Source: Leptofilum sp965223285 (GTDB taxonomy: Bacteria; Chloroflexota; Anaerolineae; Promineifilales; Promineifilaceae). Taken from it: DNA of 64,000 nt. The position numbers and the translations under genes were made by a program. The notes under the pieces were generated by a model that saw nothing but the letters and a program-made list of their open reading frames with translations, searched no databases and was not told the origin of the DNA. Positions 1 through 9,240 of the stretch are shown one piece after another. Positions within the stretch are counted from its first letter, which is position 1. Each line of letters starts with the position of its first letter. The stretch spans positions 4,898,001 through 4,962,000 of the forward strand of contig NZ_OZ244997.1 of assembly GCF_965223285.1 (NCBI RefSeq). Direction: 5' to 3'.

Positions 1-565
1 CCATCACCACCGCCCAGGCGATGGTGTGCAGCGGTTCCCACGGTTCAACTTCCCATTTTTCATTGACCAATCCCAGAACGGTGTAGTTGAGGGAAATATT
101 GTCGCCCTGCTCGGCAATGTAAGCGTTGACGCCTTCGCTGTACGCTTCTAGGATGGCCATCATTTCGGGCGATTCGCTTTCGTAGTAGGCTAGGGATTCC
201 TCGGCGATGCGGTGCCAGCCCATGGTACGGATGAAGGTGTCGCTGCCAACGGCCGCTGCCCCGGCAATCTCCGAAATGCGCCCCTGGCTCACGTAGCGCC
301 AGAACTCCATCTGCCAAAAGCGATCTTGGGCATGAACATACCCTTGCGCCAAGAAGAGGTCATGTTTGTTTTCGGCATAAATGTGGGGGATGCCGTTTTC
401 ATCCCGGTAGACGTTGACATCATCTTCCAGGCCGGGGATGGTGAGGGTGGTGTCGGTGTCGGGGAACGGCCGTCTCACGTTCACAACGCCAACAATTGTT
501 AAAACCACAATCAGCAGGGCAATAATGCCAACTAAAATCAAACCAATGCGGGCTGCCAGTTTCAT
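1..565 (-). CDS. Penicillin acylase family protein, N-terminal part (runs off the window)
   Basis: Reading the minus strand from the ATG at 565 gives an uninterrupted frame to the window edge (188 codons). Residues about 8-28 form one membrane segment or uncleaved signal. Then comes the typical start of the penicillin amidase alpha chain: a short beta segment, DENGIPHIYAEN, AQGYVHAQDRFWQME, and later a WEP-HTIAW stretch. The family are N-terminal nucleophile hydrolases that mature by self-cleavage and act outside the membrane on amides, including acyl-homoserine lactones in some members; the substrate here is unknown. The nucleophile serine lies beyond the window. A GGAGG ribosome site sits 5 bases before the ATG. 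The next gene is divergent. Confidence 0.87.
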   Translation of the reverse strand, partial: MKLAARIGLILVGIIALLIVVLTIVGVVNVRRPFPDTDTTLTIPGLEDDVNVYRDENGIPHIYAENKHDLFLAQGYVHAQDRFWQMEFWRYVSQGRISEIAGAAAVGSDTFIRTMGWHRIAEESLAYYESESPEMMAILEAYSEGVNAYIAEQGDNISLNYTVLGLVNEKWEVEPWEPLHTIAWAVVM

Positions 566-793
566 CTTTTCCTCCAGTGGGGTATGGGCTGCGCCAGGAA
601 CGGCCTGCGGCGTTTACGGATGTGGCACAGCAGATTGAGCCAATCTAATGATACTCACTTTGTGAACGATGGGTAGTGATGAAGCAAAAATTGAGTGAAA
701 ATGGCCGTTCTCACCACCACATTCACGTCCCAAGCACGGAACCCGCTGGTTGGCTTTGCTACCATCAACAGAAATCCACCAAGGAGTATTGTT

Positions 794-1933
794 GTGTATA
801 GAAGTACGGCCGTTTTCCTGTCCATTTTGTCTGTTTTAATGGTGCTAACCGCCACTGTTGCCCTGCTGCTAAGACCCCGTCCCGTTGTGCTGGCTTCCAC
901 GCCTGCCCAGCCACTTACCTTGACCGTGGGTGATGAAGAAGTTTGTGCTGGCACGAACCTGATCGCCAATCCCTCCTTTGAAGGTGACTACCCCGTCTAC
1001 ATCATGCCCGCACCCGGTCACCCCGACTGCCAAACCTGGTCGCCCGACCAGCCCAACCAGGTGTGCGAGCGAGTTAAGTTAGCCGACGATTGGCATCCGT
1101 ACTGGCTAGACACACCCCGCGATGAGGTGTGGATGAACATTCAGCCGGAGTATGTGCCCTCGCTGCCCCACGAAATACCGCCCCGTGTTCGCAGCGGTGA
1201 GAAGTCGCAGCACTATTTTTCCTTTTGGAGTACGCATGAAGGGGGCTTGATGCAACAGGTAAGTGCGGTGGAAAACGGCCGTTACTGTTTCAGTAGCTGG
1301 GGGCAGGCATGGTCATCGCGAGAGACGCTGCCCGGTTGGGTGAGCGATCCCAACGATCATGGCGAACTGTTCCAGCGGGTGGGGATTGATCCCACGGGCG
1401 GCACCGATTGGCAAAGTCCCAACGTGGTTTGGGGCGAGATGCGAATGCAGTACGATGAATTTGGCCTGTTCAGCGTTGAGGCGGTAGCCGAGGCAGAGAC
1501 GATCACCGTTTTTCTCTGGTCGCGGCCCAATATTCCCGTAAAGCACAATGATGTCTATTGGGATGATGCTCGCTTGACGCTGCTGGAGTCGGCACAGGTG
1601 GTGCCAGGTGGATTTACGACGCTGCTGGATGTGGATGTGCCAACGGCCGTTACCCACACCATCGGCATCAGCATCACTGAAACGTTAACCTGGGCGGCCT
1701 CGCTAGACAGTGCCGGAACGCTCCCAGCCAGTCTTAGTCAGACAAGTGGCAGCAGCAGCAGCGATGTTGATCTGAGGTTCGACAGCACGGGGTGGCCCGC
1801 TGGCAGTTACACCACCACTATTACCATTGATGTAACTCCCACCGTACCCGGCGCACCGTTTACCATCCCCGTGACGGTGCATGTCGTTCCCGAACTTTAT
1901 GAGACCTTTGTGCCACTGGCGGTACGGCCGTAA
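794..1933 (+). CDS. Exported protein with carbohydrate-binding-like and Ig-like domains
   Basis: I place the start at the GTG at 794, seven bases after AAGGAG; a longer frame from 695 has no ribosome site. The first 30 residues are a signal peptide (hydrophobic LSILSVLMVLTATVALLL, then a likely cleavage near VLAS). Residues about 50-260 begin with NLIANPSFEG, the usual opening of galactose-binding-like folds in exported proteins. The last 100 residues form a beta-rich Ig/BACON-like domain with a TTTITIDVT strand. The protein ends FVPLAVRP, similar to the tail of the exported protein at 26767-27801. Substrate and partners are unknown. It lies upstream of the alpha-2-macroglobulin gene. Confidence 0.75.
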   Translation: MYRSTAVFLSILSVLMVLTATVALLLRPRPVVLASTPAQPLTLTVGDEEVCAGTNLIANPSFEGDYPVYIMPAPGHPDCQTWSPDQPNQVCERVKLADDWHPYWLDTPRDEVWMNIQPEYVPSLPHEIPPRVRSGEKSQHYFSFWSTHEGGLMQQVSAVENGRYCFSSWGQAWSSRETLPGWVSDPNDHGELFQRVGIDPTGGTDWQSPNVVWGEMRMQYDEFGLFSVEAVAEAETITVFLWSRPNIPVKHNDVYWDDARLTLLESAQVVPGGFTTLLDVDVPTAVTHTIGISITETLTWAASLDSAGTLPASLSQTSGSSSSDVDLRFDSTGWPAGSYTTTITIDVTPTVPGAPFTIPVTVHVVPELYETFVPLAVRP

Positions 1934-2023
1934 CAAAAACGAATTAGGAAACACGAGTTTCAGCCCCCATAAATTTGAAGGTTACTGGAATTCGCTGTTG
2001 TTTTCAGTCCCTGGGAACCATTT

Positions 2024-2052
2024 TTGGCATTCCATCGTTTACAATGTAGATT
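2024..2052 (+). promoter_or_regulatory. Candidate sigma-70 promoter for the alpha-2-macroglobulin gene
   Basis: TTGGCA (2024-2029), a 17-base spacer and TAGATT (2047-2052) lie about 75 bases before the ATG at 2128. The -35 box matches 5 of 6 consensus bases and the -10 box 4 of 6. There is no other support. Confidence 0.35.
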
Positions 2053-2127
2053 CCGTCTTGGAGTCGATACGTTTGCCAATTCCCTTTAACCGCAAAACCG
2101 GGCAAGGGATCAAAAAGGAACGGGGAT

Positions 2128-5100
2128 ATGTCTCAGCCAACAAATTCCACCCAAAAACGTCAACGCCGCTTCATTATTGGCGGCCTAGCTTCACTGTTCA
2201 TTATTATTGCCGCAGGCGTTGGCATCTGGTTTTACCAGCAGCAAGATGGGCCAGAAGGCAGCAATGGGGATGGGTTTACTATTCCCACCTTGCAGACGGA
2301 AACGGCCGCCTCCAACTTAGGCTCTGGCATCGAATCAGTTGGGTTTTCACCAACCGATGCTGCCGCCAGTCTGCTCATCAGCCTTAGCGAAGGCCAATCC
2401 CTGCCGGATGCTGTGGAAGCAAACCCGCTGGTGACGGGCGACCCGCTCACCGAAGCAGAAATTGCCCAAATTTTGGCCCGACTGCCGGAACTGGTTGGTG
2501 AGGCAACCGACGAGCAGGATTTCAACCTGCCGGACGAACTCATCCCGCCGCCGCGCCCCGGCACAACGGTTGAGCAAGCCTTCCCGCCACCCCCCACCGA
2601 CTTTGCCCCGCCAGAGGTGCCAACAGGCCCTCTGGAAGTGCTGCGCTACTCGCCAGAAGGGGAGATTGGCCTGGCGCCGTTTGTGAACGTCACCTTCAAC
2701 CAACCGATGGTGCCGCTGACCGACTTAACCAGCCTCACAGAGGCCGAGGTTCCGGTAAACTTAACCCCCGACATCCCCGGCACGTGGCAATGGGTTAGCC
2801 CCCAGGTTCTCCGCTTTGAGGCCGATGCCGACGCCGTAGACCGCCTGCCGATGGCCACCGAATTTGTAGCCGAGATTCCCGCAGGCACCACCTCCGCCAC
2901 AGGCAATGCGCTGGCCGAAACGGTGCGCTGGACGTTTAGCACGCCGCCCGTGCAGATGATGAATCATTACCCGGCGGAATACGAACCACAGCCGCTGGAA
3001 CCCATCATTTTTGTGACATTTGACCAGCTCATTGAGCCAGAAGCAATTCTGGCCGTTACCCGCCTCACCGCCGCTGGCGACAGCGAAGCCATCCGGTTGG
3101 CCACTGAGGCGGAGATTGCCGCAGATGAGAGTGTGAGCCGCCGGATTGAGTCGGCCCGTGATGGCAGATGGGTGGCGTTTCGGGCGGAACGGCCGCTTCC
3201 CCCCGACAGCGAAATCAACGTCACCGTTGGCCCCAATATCCCCTCGGCAGAAGGGACGCGCCTGAACCCAGACGCGCAAACCTTCACCTTTTACACCTAC
3301 CCACCGCTGCGCCTGGTGCACGATACCTGTGGCTGGTCAGACAACGACTGCCCGCCGCTGACGCCTTTCCATCTGGAATTTAACAATCCGCTAGACCCCG
3401 ACCTGTTCAGCGAAACGATGATTCGCATTGAGCCAGAACTGCCCGGCGCCACGGTGCAGCTTAACTACAGCGGCCTCACCATTCAGGGGCTGACGCAGGG
3501 GCGCACCACCTACGAGGTGTTTATTGACGCTGGCCTGACCGACATCTTCGGCCAGACGCTGGGCGAAGAAGAAACCGCCCGCTTCCGCGTGGATTCCGCC
3601 ACGCCGTTTGTGAGCGGCCCGCGTGAACTGTTGGTCACAGCCGATCCCTCTGCCAGCGACCCCAGCCTGACGCTCTTCGTGATGAATTATGATGAAATTC
3701 AGGTAAAGCTCTACGCCGTCACCCCCGACGATTGGCCTGCCTACATGCGCTACCTGCGGGCGCTGGACGAGATGGACGAGGATGATGAGTTTCCCACCCC
3801 GCCCGGTAACCTGGTGGTAGATGAGATGATGGCGGTGGATGCGGTTGAGGATGTGCTGACGGAAACGGCCGTTTCTCTCCAAGATGCGCTCGATGGCGAC
3901 GCTGGCCACGTCATTGCCGTCATCCAGCCACCCACGCTATCCCGCGACTTTTGGGAACGCCGTCGCCAAATCATCCACACCTGGGTGCAGGTGACCCAAA
4001 TTGGCCTCGATGCTTTCGCCGATCATTCCCAACTGATTGCCTGGACGACAGACCTGGCCGACGGCCGTCCGCTAAGCGATATCACCCTTTCCACTAACGG
4101 CAACCAAACCCGCCAAACCAATGCCAACGGACTGGCTGAGTTTGAGCTTTCTGGCAGCGGCATTCGCTATTTGGTAGCCACGCAGGGAGAAGACACCGCC
4201 ATCTTGCCAGCCAGCACCTCTTATTGGGATGAGCATGGCTGGCAAGCGCACACGCTGCACGACGAACTGCGTTGGCACATCTTTGATGACCGCGCCATGT
4301 ACCGTCCCGGCGAGACGGTGAGCATCAAGGGCTGGCTACGCCACATCAGCGGCGAGGGTGCCATCACGCTGCCCGGTGAGCGGATTGAAGAAATTCGCTA
4401 CATTTTGTATGGGCCGCAGGGGAATGTGATTGCGGAAGGCGAGACTAATCTCACACCGTTCGGCGGCTTTGATCTGCAAATTGAGCTGCCCGAAAACACA
4501 AACCTGGGCTACGCCTACATGGAGCTTCGCGCCGTGGGCAGTGTGCAAAACTTGGGTGGTGAGTACGGCTTCCACGAATTCCAGATTCAGGAGTTCCGCC
4601 GCCCCGAATTTGAGGTGAGTGCCCGGCAAGAAAGCGTGGGGCCATACGTGGTGGGCGATTCGGCGACCGTGGCCGTGACCGCCAGCTACTTTGCCGGTGG
4701 CCCACTGCCCAACGCAGATACAAGCTGGTACGTCACATCCACGCCCACTTACTACTCGCCGCCCGGCTGGCGAGAGTTCACTTTTGGCACCTGGACGCCA
4801 TGGTGGTATTTCGACGGCTATGGGTATGAGGAAGAATTTTTCTACTATGATTACGGCTTCCCCGGTGATTTTGGCGCCGTGGCCGAAACGTTTAGCGGCG
4901 TTACCAACGGCGGCGGCGAGCACTTCTTGCAAATTGATTTTGAAGCGTTGGAAGGGAATCGCCCCTTCACCGTGCGTGCCGAAGCCACGGTGATGGACGT
5001 GAACCGCCAGGCCTGGTCATCCAACACCAGCCTGCTGGTGCATCCCGCAGACCTGTACGTGGGGCTGCGCAGCGACAGTACTTTTGTGGAGCAGGGTGAG

Positions 5101-8100
5101 CCGCTGGAAATCGAAGCAATTGTGACCGATATTGATGGGGAGGCAGTGGCGGACACGGCTGTTTCCATCACAGCCGCCCGTTTGGAATGGAATTACAGTA
5201 ACAGCGGCTGGCGGGAAGAGGCTGTTGACGTGCAAACTTGCGACGTGACCTCGGCTGGCGAACCCGTCACCTGCACCTTTGAAACGGATGCGGGGGGACA
5301 ATATGAAATTACGGCCGTCGTCACCGATGCTCAGGGCCGCCAAAACCAAAGCCAGCTCACCCGCTGGGTCAGCGGCGGCAAGCAGCCCGTGCAGCGCAAC
5401 GTCACGCAAGAAACCGTCACGCTCATTCCCGACAAAGAAGCGTACCAACCGGGCGACGTGGCCGAAATCTTGGTGCAGTCACCCTTTGGCGCAGCCGAAG
5501 GCTTGCTGACGCTCAGTCGCAACGGCATTCTCTCCACCGAGCAATTTACGCTGGAAGATGGCAGCAGTACGCTCCGCATTCCCATCACGGAAGACCATAT
5601 CCCCAACCTGACGGTGAAAGTGGATTTGGCAGGCTCTGCCCCCCGCACCGACGATGCGGGCGAAGAATTGGCCGACGTGCCGCCGCGCCCCGCCTTTGCC
5701 ACTGGCTCGCTCAACCTGAGCGTACCGCCGTACAGTCGGGAACTGAGCATCGCCATTAACCCACAGTCAGATAGCCTGGAACCTGGAGCAGAAACGGCCG
5801 TTTCCCTCACAGTCACCGATGCCAACGGCCAGACCGTTCCCAACGCGGAAGTGGCGTTGGTGGTGGTGGATGAGGCGATTTTGGCACTGACTGGCTACCA
5901 GCTACGCAACCCGCTGGACATTTTCTACACCAATCAGTGGAGCTGGATTGATAGTCGGTACGGCCGTTCTAGCATTATCCTCGTCAATCCCGAATCATTG
6001 GCAAATGAAATTGAAACCACGACGCAAACAGTGGAAGTGACTCGCGTCGTAGCCGAGTTAGTCACAGAATCCTTGGAATTTGAGGAAGAAGCCATGGATG
6101 AAGAGGGATCATTTGACGATGCTGAGGCTTTGGACTTTGCAGCCGCACCTGCGGAAGCTGATTCAGACGCTAGGGCTGATGGCTCGGCAACGCCGATTGA
6201 TTTACGCAGCAACTTTGATCCGCTGGCTGTTTTTGCACCTGTAAGCCAGACCGACGGTTCCGGGCAGGCCGAAATCAGGTTCACGCTGCCAGACAACCTG
6301 ACGCGCTACCGCATCATGGCCGTGGCCGTGGCGGGTGACAATCTGTTTGGCTCGGCAGAAAGCAATTTGACGGCGCGATTGCCTTTGATGGTACGGCCGT
6401 CTGCCCCCCGCTTCTTGAATTACGGTGACCAGTTTGAGCTGCCCATCGTCATGCAAAACCAGACCGATGAGCCAATGACGGTGGATGTGGCTCTCGACGT
6501 GACCAATCTGACGCTGACGGCGGGCGCGGGGCAGCGCGTGACCGTACCCGCCAATGACCGGGTGGAGGTGCGCTTCCCGGCCACCACCAGCAGCGCAGGC
6601 ACGGCTCGGTTCCAGGTGGCGGTTGTTTCTGGCGACTACGCCGATGCCGCCAGCGGCGAAATGCCCGTCTACACTCCCGCCACCACCGAAGCGTTTGCCA
6701 CCTACGGTACGCTGGACGAAGGTGTGGTAGCCCAGCCGTTTGTGATGCCCGCTGGCGTCATTCCCGGCTATGGTGGGCTGGAAATCAACACCTCATCCAC
6801 CGCGCTGCAGGCGTTGACAGATGCGGTCATCTACCTCACCGAGCATCGCTACGATTCGGCCGATGAGTACGCCTCCCGCATCCTCACCGTCGCCGCCCTG
6901 CGGGACATGCTGACGGCGTTTGAGGCGGATAAACTGCCCGCGCCCGGTGAAATGGAAATGGCCGTCGTGCGCGACATCGAAGCGTTGCAAGGCTTGCAAA
7001 ACCCAGATGGCGGTTTCCCCATTTGGGAACGCAACCGGGAGTCGTACCCGTTCCACACGGTGCATGTGGCCCATGCGTTGGCGATGGCCAGCCAAAAAGG
7101 GTACACCGTGCCAGCCGAGATGCAGGCCAATGTGCAAAGCTATCTGCAAAATATCGAGAGTTATTATCCGCACTGGTACAGTCAGCAAACGCGCTGGGCG
7201 TTAAGTGCCTACGCGCTCTACGTGCGCCACCTGGCCGGGGACAGCGACTTTGCCAAAGCCCGCGCCCTGCTGGACGAAGCGGGCATCGAAAATCTATCGC
7301 TAGAGGCCAACGCCTGGCTGTGGGACATTTTGGCAGATGACCCGAACGCAGCCGAAGAGGTGGCAGCGATTCGCCAACTCATCAACAACCGAGCGGTGGA
7401 AACGGCCGATGCCGCCAACTTCACTACCTCCTACGGTGAGGAAGCCTACCTGATGCTGCATTCCAACCGCCGCACGGATGGCATCATCCTGCAAACGTTG
7501 ATCAACCAGTCGCCAGACAGCGATTTGATTCCGAAGGTGGTGAACGGCTTGTTGGCACATCGCACGCGCGGCCATTGGGGCAGCAGCCAGGAAAATGTGT
7601 TCATCCTGCTGGCGCTAGACAGCTACTTCAACACCTTCGAGGCAGAAACGCCGGACTTTGTGGCCCAAATCTGGCTGGGTGAAACCTATGCCGGAGCGCA
7701 AGAGTTTGTGGGGCGCAGCACGGATCGTTACCTGACGGAAATTCCGATGGGCTACCTGGCAGAAGAAGAAGTAGGGGATGTGATTGTGAGTGTGGACGGA
7801 GACGGCCGTCTCTACTACCGCCTGGCTCTCAACTATGCCCCGACCGATCTGTCGCTCGACCCGCTGAATCGTGGCTTTGTGGTGGAACGCACCTACGAAG
7901 CGGTGGACGACCCCGAAGACGTGTGGCAAGACGAGGATGGCACCTGGCACATCAAGCTGGGGGCGCGCGTGCGGGTCAGGTTGACCTTGGTGGCCGATAA
8001 TCGCCGTTACCACGTCGCTTTGGTTGATCCGCTGCCCGCTGGCCTGGAAGCGATTAACCCGGCACTGGCCGTCTCGCAAAGCGTGCCCGCCGACCCCAAC

Positions 8101-8337
8101 GATGTGGGCAGCAGCCTGCCCTGGTGGTGGTGGTGGCAGTGGTACGACCACCAAAACATGCGGGATGAGCGCGTGGAGGCATTTAGCGCGCTGCTGTGGG
8201 AAGGTGTCTACAGCTACGATTACGTGGCCCGCGCTACGACGCCCGGTACGTTCATCGTGCCGCCCACCAAGGCGGAAGAGATGTATGCGCCAGACGTATT
8301 TGGCCGCAGCGGTAGTGATGTAGTGATTGTGGAGTAA
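2128..8337 (+). CDS. Alpha-2-macroglobulin family protein, membrane anchored, no thioester
   Basis: This 2069-residue protein has a single N-terminal membrane anchor (residues about 14-37), so it should sit on the outer face of the membrane. Ig-like/SbsA-type domains follow (about 155-385), then MG-type domains including DRAMYRPGETVSIKG near 720, an acidic bait-like stretch near 1330-1375, the A2M core (LPDNLTRYRIMAVAV near 1385), an alpha/alpha barrel, and the C-terminal signature GTFIVPPTKAEEMY. At the thioester site the protein reads YDSADEYASR (1575-1584), where thioester members have YGCxEQTxSR. The Cys, Glu and Gln are all replaced, so covalent trapping is not expected. Bacterial members are thought to guard against proteases, often beside penicillin-binding proteins. 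A weak AAGGA site precedes the ATG. Confidence 0.93.
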   Translation: MSQPTNSTQKRQRRFIIGGLASLFIIIAAGVGIWFYQQQDGPEGSNGDGFTIPTLQTETAASNLGSGIESVGFSPTDAAASLLISLSEGQSLPDAVEANPLVTGDPLTEAEIAQILARLPELVGEATDEQDFNLPDELIPPPRPGTTVEQAFPPPPTDFAPPEVPTGPLEVLRYSPEGEIGLAPFVNVTFNQPMVPLTDLTSLTEAEVPVNLTPDIPGTWQWVSPQVLRFEADADAVDRLPMATEFVAEIPAGTTSATGNALAETVRWTFSTPPVQMMNHYPAEYEPQPLEPIIFVTFDQLIEPEAILAVTRLTAAGDSEAIRLATEAEIAADESVSRRIESARDGRWVAFRAERPLPPDSEINVTVGPNIPSAEGTRLNPDAQTFTFYTYPPLRLVHDTCGWSDNDCPPLTPFHLEFNNPLDPDLFSETMIRIEPELPGATVQLNYSGLTIQGLTQGRTTYEVFIDAGLTDIFGQTLGEEETARFRVDSATPFVSGPRELLVTADPSASDPSLTLFVMNYDEIQVKLYAVTPDDWPAYMRYLRALDEMDEDDEFPTPPGNLVVDEMMAVDAVEDVLTETAVSLQDALDGDAGHVIAVIQPPTLSRDFWERRRQIIHTWVQVTQIGLDAFADHSQLIAWTTDLADGRPLSDITLSTNGNQTRQTNANGLAEFELSGSGIRYLVATQGEDTAILPASTSYWDEHGWQAHTLHDELRWHIFDDRAMYRPGETVSIKGWLRHISGEGAITLPGERIEEIRYILYGPQGNVIAEGETNLTPFGGFDLQIELPENTNLGYAYMELRAVGSVQNLGGEYGFHEFQIQEFRRPEFEVSARQESVGPYVVGDSATVAVTASYFAGGPLPNADTSWYVTSTPTYYSPPGWREFTFGTWTPWWYFDGYGYEEEFFYYDYGFPGDFGAVAETFSGVTNGGGEHFLQIDFEALEGNRPFTVRAEATVMDVNRQAWSSNTSLLVHPADLYVGLRSDSTFVEQGEPLEIEAIVTDIDGEAVADTAVSITAARLEWNYSNSGWREEAVDVQTCDVTSAGEPVTCTFETDAGGQYEITAVVTDAQGRQNQSQLTRWVSGGKQPVQRNVTQETVTLIPDKEAYQPGDVAEILVQSPFGAAEGLLTLSRNGILSTEQFTLEDGSSTLRIPITEDHIPNLTVKVDLAGSAPRTDDAGEELADVPPRPAFATGSLNLSVPPYSRELSIAINPQSDSLEPGAETAVSLTVTDANGQTVPNAEVALVVVDEAILALTGYQLRNPLDIFYTNQWSWIDSRYGRSSIILVNPESLANEIETTTQTVEVTRVVAELVTESLEFEEEAMDEEGSFDDAEALDFAAAPAEADSDARADGSATPIDLRSNFDPLAVFAPVSQTDGSGQAEIRFTLPDNLTRYRIMAVAVAGDNLFGSAESNLTARLPLMVRPSAPRFLNYGDQFELPIVMQNQTDEPMTVDVALDVTNLTLTAGAGQRVTVPANDRVEVRFPATTSSAGTARFQVAVVSGDYADAASGEMPVYTPATTEAFATYGTLDEGVVAQPFVMPAGVIPGYGGLEINTSSTALQALTDAVIYLTEHRYDSADEYASRILTVAALRDMLTAFEADKLPAPGEMEMAVVRDIEALQGLQNPDGGFPIWERNRESYPFHTVHVAHALAMASQKGYTVPAEMQANVQSYLQNIESYYPHWYSQQTRWALSAYALYVRHLAGDSDFAKARALLDEAGIENLSLEANAWLWDILADDPNAAEEVAAIRQLINNRAVETADAANFTTSYGEEAYLMLHSNRRTDGIILQTLINQSPDSDLIPKVVNGLLAHRTRGHWGSSQENVFILLALDSYFNTFEAETPDFVAQIWLGETYAGAQEFVGRSTDRYLTEIPMGYLAEEEVGDVIVSVDGDGRLYYRLALNYAPTDLSLDPLNRGFVVERTYEAVDDPEDVWQDEDGTWHIKLGARVRVRLTLVADNRRYHVALVDPLPAGLEAINPALAVSQSVPADPNDVGSSLPWWWWWQWYDHQNMRDERVEAFSALLWEGVYSYDYVARATTPGTFIVPPTKAEEMYAPDVFGRSGSDVVIVE

Positions 8338-8347
8338 ATGAGAAGTA

Positions 8348-8391
8348 ATTGGGTAATTAGGCAATTGAGTTATTTTGCCTAATTACCCAAT
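8348..8391. terminator. 17-bp perfect inverted repeat after the macroglobulin gene
   Basis: Arms at 8348-8364 and 8375-8391 are perfect reverse complements around a 10-base loop and begin 11 bases after the stop codon. A further partly complementary tail (GACTCAATTACCTAATTACC) follows. The A+T-rich arms are built of short near-repeats of GTAATTG type. It probably acts as an mRNA 3' hairpin. There is no clear T-run. Confidence 0.55.
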
Positions 8392-8435
8392 GACTCAATT
8401 ACCTAATTACCTTCCCCAAACCAGCCTTTCGCCGC

Positions 8436-8441
8436 TATAAT
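8436..8441 (+). promoter_or_regulatory. TATAAT box six bases before the prepilin peptidase start (leaderless?)
   Basis: A perfect TATAAT is followed by six C residues and then the ATG at 8448. Transcription would begin at or next to the start codon, and no Shine-Dalgarno sequence is present. The same spacing recurs at 29718, 33403 and 58297. Confidence 0.55.
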
Positions 8442-8447
8442 CCCCCC

Positions 8448-9131
8448 ATGCTTACCCTCATCTTTTTTGTAATCGGCTTGCTCGCGGCCGTCATTATCAA
8501 TACCCTGGCCGATTATTTACCTTCGTCACACATGCCTTTGCGGCCGCAGTGGCATACCTGGGGCTGGTCGCAGCGGAAACGGCCGCTTCTCGTCTTCATC
8601 GGTACGGCCATAATCTTCGCCATCCTGCCCCTGTTTTTAACCGAATGGGTGGATGTGGCGGTGAATAGCTTTCACATTTCCGTCCTCATCCTCATCATCG
8701 TCACCGATTTAGAGCATAGGCTTATCTTCAACAAAGTGATCTGGCCTGCAACTGCAATTGCGCTGCTCACCAGCCTGCTGGTTAGCCCGGAAGAAAACAA
8801 TTTGCGGCTGGCACTAGTGGGGGCTGTTGTCGGCTTTGTCATTTTTTACGTGCTGTACTGGTTGGCTCAATTTTTGTACGGCGCAGAGCGCGTGCCGCTG
8901 GGCTATGGCGACGTGAAGCTGGCGATGCTCATGGGTGCGATGTTGGGCTTTCACCGCATCATTTTTGCTCTGATTTTGGGCATTTTTCTAGGCGGTGTTA
9001 TTTCGCTGTTGCTCCTCATCAGCCGCCGCGTGGACCGCACTACCGCGCTGCCTTATGGTCAATATTTGGCCATCGCGGGGATTGTGATGCTCATTTGGGG
9101 GGCGCAATACGTCCAGCAATTTTTAGATTAG
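8448..9131 (+). CDS. Prepilin peptidase (A24 family aspartic protease)
   Basis: This polytopic membrane protein of 227 residues has both catalytic aspartates of the A24 family: D87 in TDLEHRLIFN and D155 in GYGDVKL. It should cleave the leader of type IV or Flp-type prepilins at the inner face of the membrane. The N-terminal cysteine cluster of long PilD enzymes is missing and only a short hydrophobic N-terminus remains, so methylation ability is uncertain. No pilus assembly genes lie beside it. A likely substrate in this window is the Flp-like protein at 40394-41065. The gene appears to start without a leader. Confidence 0.9.
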   Translation: MLTLIFFVIGLLAAVIINTLADYLPSSHMPLRPQWHTWGWSQRKRPLLVFIGTAIIFAILPLFLTEWVDVAVNSFHISVLILIIVTDLEHRLIFNKVIWPATAIALLTSLLVSPEENNLRLALVGAVVGFVIFYVLYWLAQFLYGAERVPLGYGDVKLAMLMGAMLGFHRIIFALILGIFLGGVISLLLLISRRVDRTTALPYGQYLAIAGIVMLIWGAQYVQQFLD

Positions 9132-9240
9132 TTTTAGTGGTTAGTGGCTGGTAGTCACCGCTAGGCCAAATGCGCACATGTTGTCAGAAATTAAACACGG
9201 CCACGTCCAAAATGAGGATGATGTGATGTAAGGGAGTAAA

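Noticed and set aside
7615..8364. Long minus-strand frame opposite the end of the macroglobulin gene
   Set aside because: It lies wholly antisense to a strongly conserved domain, has no ribosome site, and its composition (His/Arg/Gln rich) is that of a mirrored frame.
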